Source: JADJXM01 sp937967285 (GTDB lineage: Bacteria > Acidobacteriota > Blastocatellia > RBC074). Taken from it: 64,000 nt of DNA. A program made the translations under genes and the position numbers. The notes below the pieces were generated by a model. It saw only the letters and a program-made list of their open reading frames with translations, did no database searches and had not been told where the DNA came from. Location: assembly GCA_050249535.1 (NCBI GenBank), contig JBFWQI010000010.1:1-64000 (forward strand), given 5' to 3'. This document shows positions 56,477 to 64,000 of the stretch, piece by piece (the first letter of the stretch is position 1; every line of letters begins with the position of its first letter).

Positions 56477-58372
56477 TCAGTCGACGCCCATCTCACGGTC
56501 CGGATCAGCCGATCGGGTTGTGGCTTTTTTAGCGCCTTCGGTTACCGGGCTGCCCGTTTCTACTGCCTCAAGGGCAGCTTTTGCCTGTGCCTTCACGATA
56601 TCGCTCATGCTGATCAGTCCGATCAGTCGACGCGCATCCTCCCTGTCGACCACGGCCAGTTGCCGTGTTTCGAGTTCGTTCATCAGGAGTATGGCGCTGA
56701 CCAGTCGCTGATCGGGGTAGAGCGGGATCTTCCTGTCGGCCAGTTGGTCGAGCGTGATGTCCATCTGTTTTTCGGCGGCCGATCTTCTGAGCCGCGCCTT
56801 TGTTATCAGGCCGGCGAAATGCCCTTCGGCATCGAGGATCGGGAATGAGGAGTATTGATGTCGTTCGACCAGCTCGAGGGCCTCTCCGACACGTCCATTC
56901 GCCGGCAGGGTGACAAGATCCGTCGTCATTGCAGCGCTGACGCTGATCTGTTCGAGGGCATGGCTGACCTGGGTTTTACGATGAGGGAGATAGATTTCGT
57001 CCTGCTCGAGCAGTGCCTCATAGATCGGCGTCGGTCGCCACCGGCGCGCCATGACGAAGGATGTCATGTTCGAGATCATCAGCGGAAGAATCAGTGAGTA
57101 GCCGTTGGTCATCTCGATGATAATCAGGACCGAAGTGATCGGCGCACGGATGATTCCGGCGAAGACCGCGCCCATTCCGACAAGAGCAAATGCGCCGATC
57201 TCCTGTTCGGAATGGCCCAGCAGCAGGACATCGAGATGCCCGAAAGCCCCGCCGATTGCCGCTCCGATCATCAGTGTCGGGGCGAAGATGCCGCCGGCTC
57301 CTCCGCTGCTGTATGACGAGACCGTGGCCGCCATCTTCAGCACGCACAATGCGAGGAGGATCTGAACATCCAGCCTGCCTTCCAGCGCCTCCGACAATGC
57401 CTCGTACCCGCCGCCGTATATCCCGCCCGTGCCGAGCCAGCGGATGGCGACAACGGCCAGCAATCCGGTTATCAGGCCGCCGATCGCCGGGTGTGCCCAG
57501 GCCGGGATGATCTTCAATTGCCTGAAAAACTTTCTGACTCTCAGCAGCGAATCGGTGAACGTCACCGAGATCAGGGCGGCCGCCACTCCAAGCGCGGCAT
57601 AGACCACCAGGGATGAGGCATGATTGAGTCCGTATTGCTGATGGATCTCGAACACCGGATGGGACCCGAGCAGATACCGTTCGATGACGGATGCGAGTGC
57701 GGCGGCCACGACAATGCCGGACAGGATCGTCTGATCCAGGTCGCCGACGATCTCCTCGATAGCGAATGTGACGGCGGCGATCGGCGCATTGAACGCCGCG
57801 GCTATCCCGGCCGCTGCTCCGACCGGCAGCAGCCGCTTCATATTCTGCCGCGAGAGAGCTGTCAGGCGCCCGAATAAACTTGCCAGTCCCGCGCAGATCT
57901 GGACCGTCGGCCCTTCGCGGCCGAGCGACGCGCCGGACCCGATCTGCAGCGCACCGATCAGAAACTTGCCGATGACCTGTCTGAACGGGAGATTGCCTCC
58001 CTTGACTGCAAATGCGACCTTGACCTGGGGGATTCCGCTGCCGCGAGCCCCCGGGACGACGTAATGCAGAAGCAGGCCGCAGCACAGCCCGCCAGCCACC
58101 GGCGTCAGAACGGCCCACAACATCCAGCCGTCGCCTCCGGATCGATGGACCGCATTGTCGATCAGATAATGTTCCGCCCCCTGGATCACCTGGTGAAACG
58201 CAACGGCTGCCAGCCCGCAAGTGACGCCGATGACGATCGTCAGCACGAAGACTCGCTGGCGCTCAGTCGGTGCATACCTGATAAAGGCGCTCAGAGCCGT
58301 AGCGCTCGCTCTGCGCCATCTCATTCGCAGGAATTTGACGATTACCTGTATCTGATGCAGTTGTCTCTTCAC
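56477..58372 (-). CDS. ClC-family chloride channel/transporter with CBS domains
   Basis: A 631-residue protein. The ClC membrane domain (about 40-460) has the selectivity motifs GSGIP (111-115) and GREGP with gating Glu153, plus GIFAP. Glutamates 206-207 in AIEEIV correspond to the inner proton glutamate region of ClC exchangers, so H+/Cl- antiport is possible. Two CBS domains (about 490-610) form the regulatory tail. The GTG at 58372 and an ATG at 58324 are both possible starts, neither with a strong ribosome site. It is convergent with the cyclase gene with a 7-bp gap. Confidence 0.9.
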   Translation of the reverse strand: MKRQLHQIQVIVKFLRMRWRRASATALSAFIRYAPTERQRVFVLTIVIGVTCGLAAVAFHQVIQGAEHYLIDNAVHRSGGDGWMLWAVLTPVAGGLCCGLLLHYVVPGARGSGIPQVKVAFAVKGGNLPFRQVIGKFLIGALQIGSGASLGREGPTVQICAGLASLFGRLTALSRQNMKRLLPVGAAAGIAAAFNAPIAAVTFAIEEIVGDLDQTILSGIVVAAALASVIERYLLGSHPVFEIHQQYGLNHASSLVVYAALGVAAALISVTFTDSLLRVRKFFRQLKIIPAWAHPAIGGLITGLLAVVAIRWLGTGGIYGGGYEALSEALEGRLDVQILLALCVLKMAATVSSYSSGGAGGIFAPTLMIGAAIGGAFGHLDVLLLGHSEQEIGAFALVGMGAVFAGIIRAPITSVLIIIEMTNGYSLILPLMISNMTSFVMARRWRPTPIYEALLEQDEIYLPHRKTQVSHALEQISVSAAMTTDLVTLPANGRVGEALELVERHQYSSFPILDAEGHFAGLITKARLRRSAAEKQMDITLDQLADRKIPLYPDQRLVSAILLMNELETRQLAVVDREDARRLIGLISMSDIVKAQAKAALEAVETGSPVTEGAKKATTRSADPDREMGVD

Positions 58373-58452
58373 TCGGGTTCCGATATCAGTGGGACAAGAT
58401 CAGGATCTGAACCACCATATCTCACGGAACCGACGGTTGTACATGTCGAATT

Positions 58453-58484
58453 GAAAAAAAAGGGGAGGCGCGCAAACGCCTCCC
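58453..58484 (-). terminator. Rho-independent terminator of the RND operon (minus strand)
   Basis: On the minus strand GGGAGGCG pairs with CGCCTCCC around a 6-nt loop and is followed by a C and eight T residues. It is 33 bp after the end of the RND permease gene and ends the adaptor-permease transcription unit. Confidence 0.9.
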
Positions 58485-58516
58485 GTGATCGATAGAGTCG
58501 ATCAGGAATACTGGAA

Positions 58517-61660
<3,144 letters not shown>

Positions 61661-61710
61661 GAATTACTCCGTATCGGTACTTTTATGATCAGTAATCGGA
61701 ATTGTCGGTC

Positions 61711-63093
<1,383 letters not shown>

Positions 63094-63341
63094 TTGACCT
63101 TGGTTGTATTAACTTTTTCTCAAGAGTTTCGAATTCGTTCAGCAAGTTTTATAGACGGCAGAACAACAAAAAAAATTACATAAAATTCATCCTGCCATAA
63201 GTTTAAATTGTCACAAAAGTGTAAAAAGTAGGCGCCAGAGAGCATGCGGCAGTCCGATCCTTTCAACTATAGTTACTCAGTATTAGAGCTTGATAATGAG
63301 TTTTATGTGTGCTCGTATCCGGGCTTGCTGCTACTGACTGC

Positions 63342-64000
63342 CTACCGCCTGCCGCAGAGAAAAAGCCTTCTGAAATGAAAGAGCAGGGATCCGTCTTTCT
63401 GAATCGGGTAAGCGTTGCGCAGGGCGTCCAGGATCTGGTTTTCGAATAACGGCCTCAGATCCTCGGTCAGTGCTTCGAGGAAAGGGCGGAGTGCGGTTCC
63501 GCGCATCCATTCGATGATCTCGTGGTGGGATTTCAAATGATGTATGTATTCCGTTTCCCAGAGATCGATCCGGGAGGCGAGCGGGCTGAGCAGGTCGTAA
63601 TAGAACGACGGTCTTTCGACGCGGATGGCGGATCTGGCCGATCCGGTCAGTTCGTTCCAATCCGGATGAGCGGCGGTCTCGATCAGAATGCGGTGGACAG
63701 GGGACTGAAAGTGGGCGGGCATCTGGATGGCCAGGACGCCTCCATCGGCGAGTTGTGAGAAGAGGTGTGGAATCAGCGCGGCATGATCCGGGACCCAATG
63801 AAGCGCCGCGTTGGAGTAGATCAGGTCGTATCGGCGGTCGGGCTGCCAGTCAGCGATATCGGCGACGGTCCAGGTGAGGTGGGGATAATCCTTCGATGCG
63901 GCGGCGATCATGGCCGGGGAGCTGTCCAGACCCTCGATGAATGCTTCGGGCCAGCGCGCGTGAAGCAGTGCCGTGCTGTTACCCGGCCCGCAACCCAGAT
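63342..64000 (-). CDS. tam: Trans-aconitate 2-methyltransferase-like SAM methyltransferase (5' end missing)
   Basis: The frame runs past the right edge. Its visible 219 residues include LGCGPGNST, the SAM-binding motif I, then EGLDSSPAMI, YDLIYSNAALHWVPDH and a C-terminal domain typical of Tam (EYIHHLKSHHEIIEWMRGTA). The start is outside the window; an internal ATG at 63911 must not be taken as the start because motif I precedes it. Tam methylates trans-aconitate, a by-product that inhibits aconitase; the symbol is assigned by similarity. Confidence 0.9.
   Translation of the reverse strand, partial: LGCGPGNSTALLHARWPEAFIEGLDSSPAMIAAASKDYPHLTWTVADIADWQPDRRYDLIYSNAALHWVPDHAALIPHLFSQLADGGVLAIQMPAHFQSPVHRILIETAAHPDWNELTGSARSAIRVERPSFYYDLLSPLASRIDLWETEYIHHLKSHHEIIEWMRGTALRPFLEALTEDLRPLFENQILDALRNAYPIQKDGSLLFHFRRLFLCGRR

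Overview
The window looks like chromosomal DNA of a GC-rich Gram-negative bacterium, most likely an Acidobacteriota member (possibly the Blastocatellia side). The evidence is the combination of a giant NHL-repeat secreted protein ending in a TIGR03437-type (Solibacter-like) C-terminal domain, a PDZ/multi-TM/GAF/zinc-ribbon Ser/Thr kinase, many exported proteins with Tat or Sec signals, a DUF1549/DUF1553 plus DUF1501 pair, and acido-type PQQ dehydrogenase, YncE-phosphoesterase and GH3 genes. No rRNA, tRNA, CRISPR, prophage or IS element was seen. The taxonomic placement is inference from gene content.

Layout. 0-7.2 kb: alpha-E protein plus transglutaminase-like protease (usually neighbours of a circularly permuted ATP-grasp gene, probably just left of the window), then exported M14 and S9 peptidases. 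7.3-10.4 kb: convergent membrane Ser/Thr kinase. 10.6-15.1 kb: a TetR repressor and a DevABC/MacB-like efflux operon that includes a 7-TM protein of unknown role, with a perfect palindromic operator at two places. 15.2-24.6 kb: YafY/WYL regulator, DinB protein, NHL giant, an isolated nucleotidyltransferase, and two exported unknowns. 24.6-27.5 kb: an exported helical unknown and a Tat-exported intradiol dioxygenase. 27.8-31.7 kb: ECF sigma factor, zinc anti-sigma factor, a secreted companion and two Spy/CpxP-like small proteins, plausibly an envelope-stress module. 31.9-34.2 kb: diheme cytochrome c overlapping a PQQ dehydrogenase that carries the Asp-x-Asp signature of lanthanide enzymes. 34.3-41.0 kb: serine beta-lactamase-like hydrolase, GH3 glycosidase, YncE/phosphoesterase fusion. 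41.2-48.5 kb: beta-helix/SO2930 diheme cytochrome pair divergent from a DUF1549/DUF1553-DUF1501 pair. 48.5-53.8 kb: a tight five-gene minus-strand operon (two enoyl-CoA hydratases, a formylglycine-generating-enzyme-type lipoprotein, alpha/beta hydrolase, MFS). 54.1-58.4 kb: short-chain fatty-acid transporter, cyclase-family hydrolase, ClC channel with CBS domains. 58.5-63.1 kb: RND pump and its adaptor. 63.3 kb-end: truncated trans-aconitate-methyltransferase-like gene.

The most unusual signal is not a gene. Five genes (ends at 7213, 7341, 35950, 41050, 41189) have a TAG stop codon that is itself the first unit of an in-phase 7-bp tandem array (TAGAAAG)n, and at the two convergent gene pairs the arrays face each other as long inverted repeats. 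Other notable structures are a 54-bp inverted repeat built from an ACAGGATT-type motif, a 27-bp REP-like palindrome behind the five-gene operon, and the twin TetR operators.
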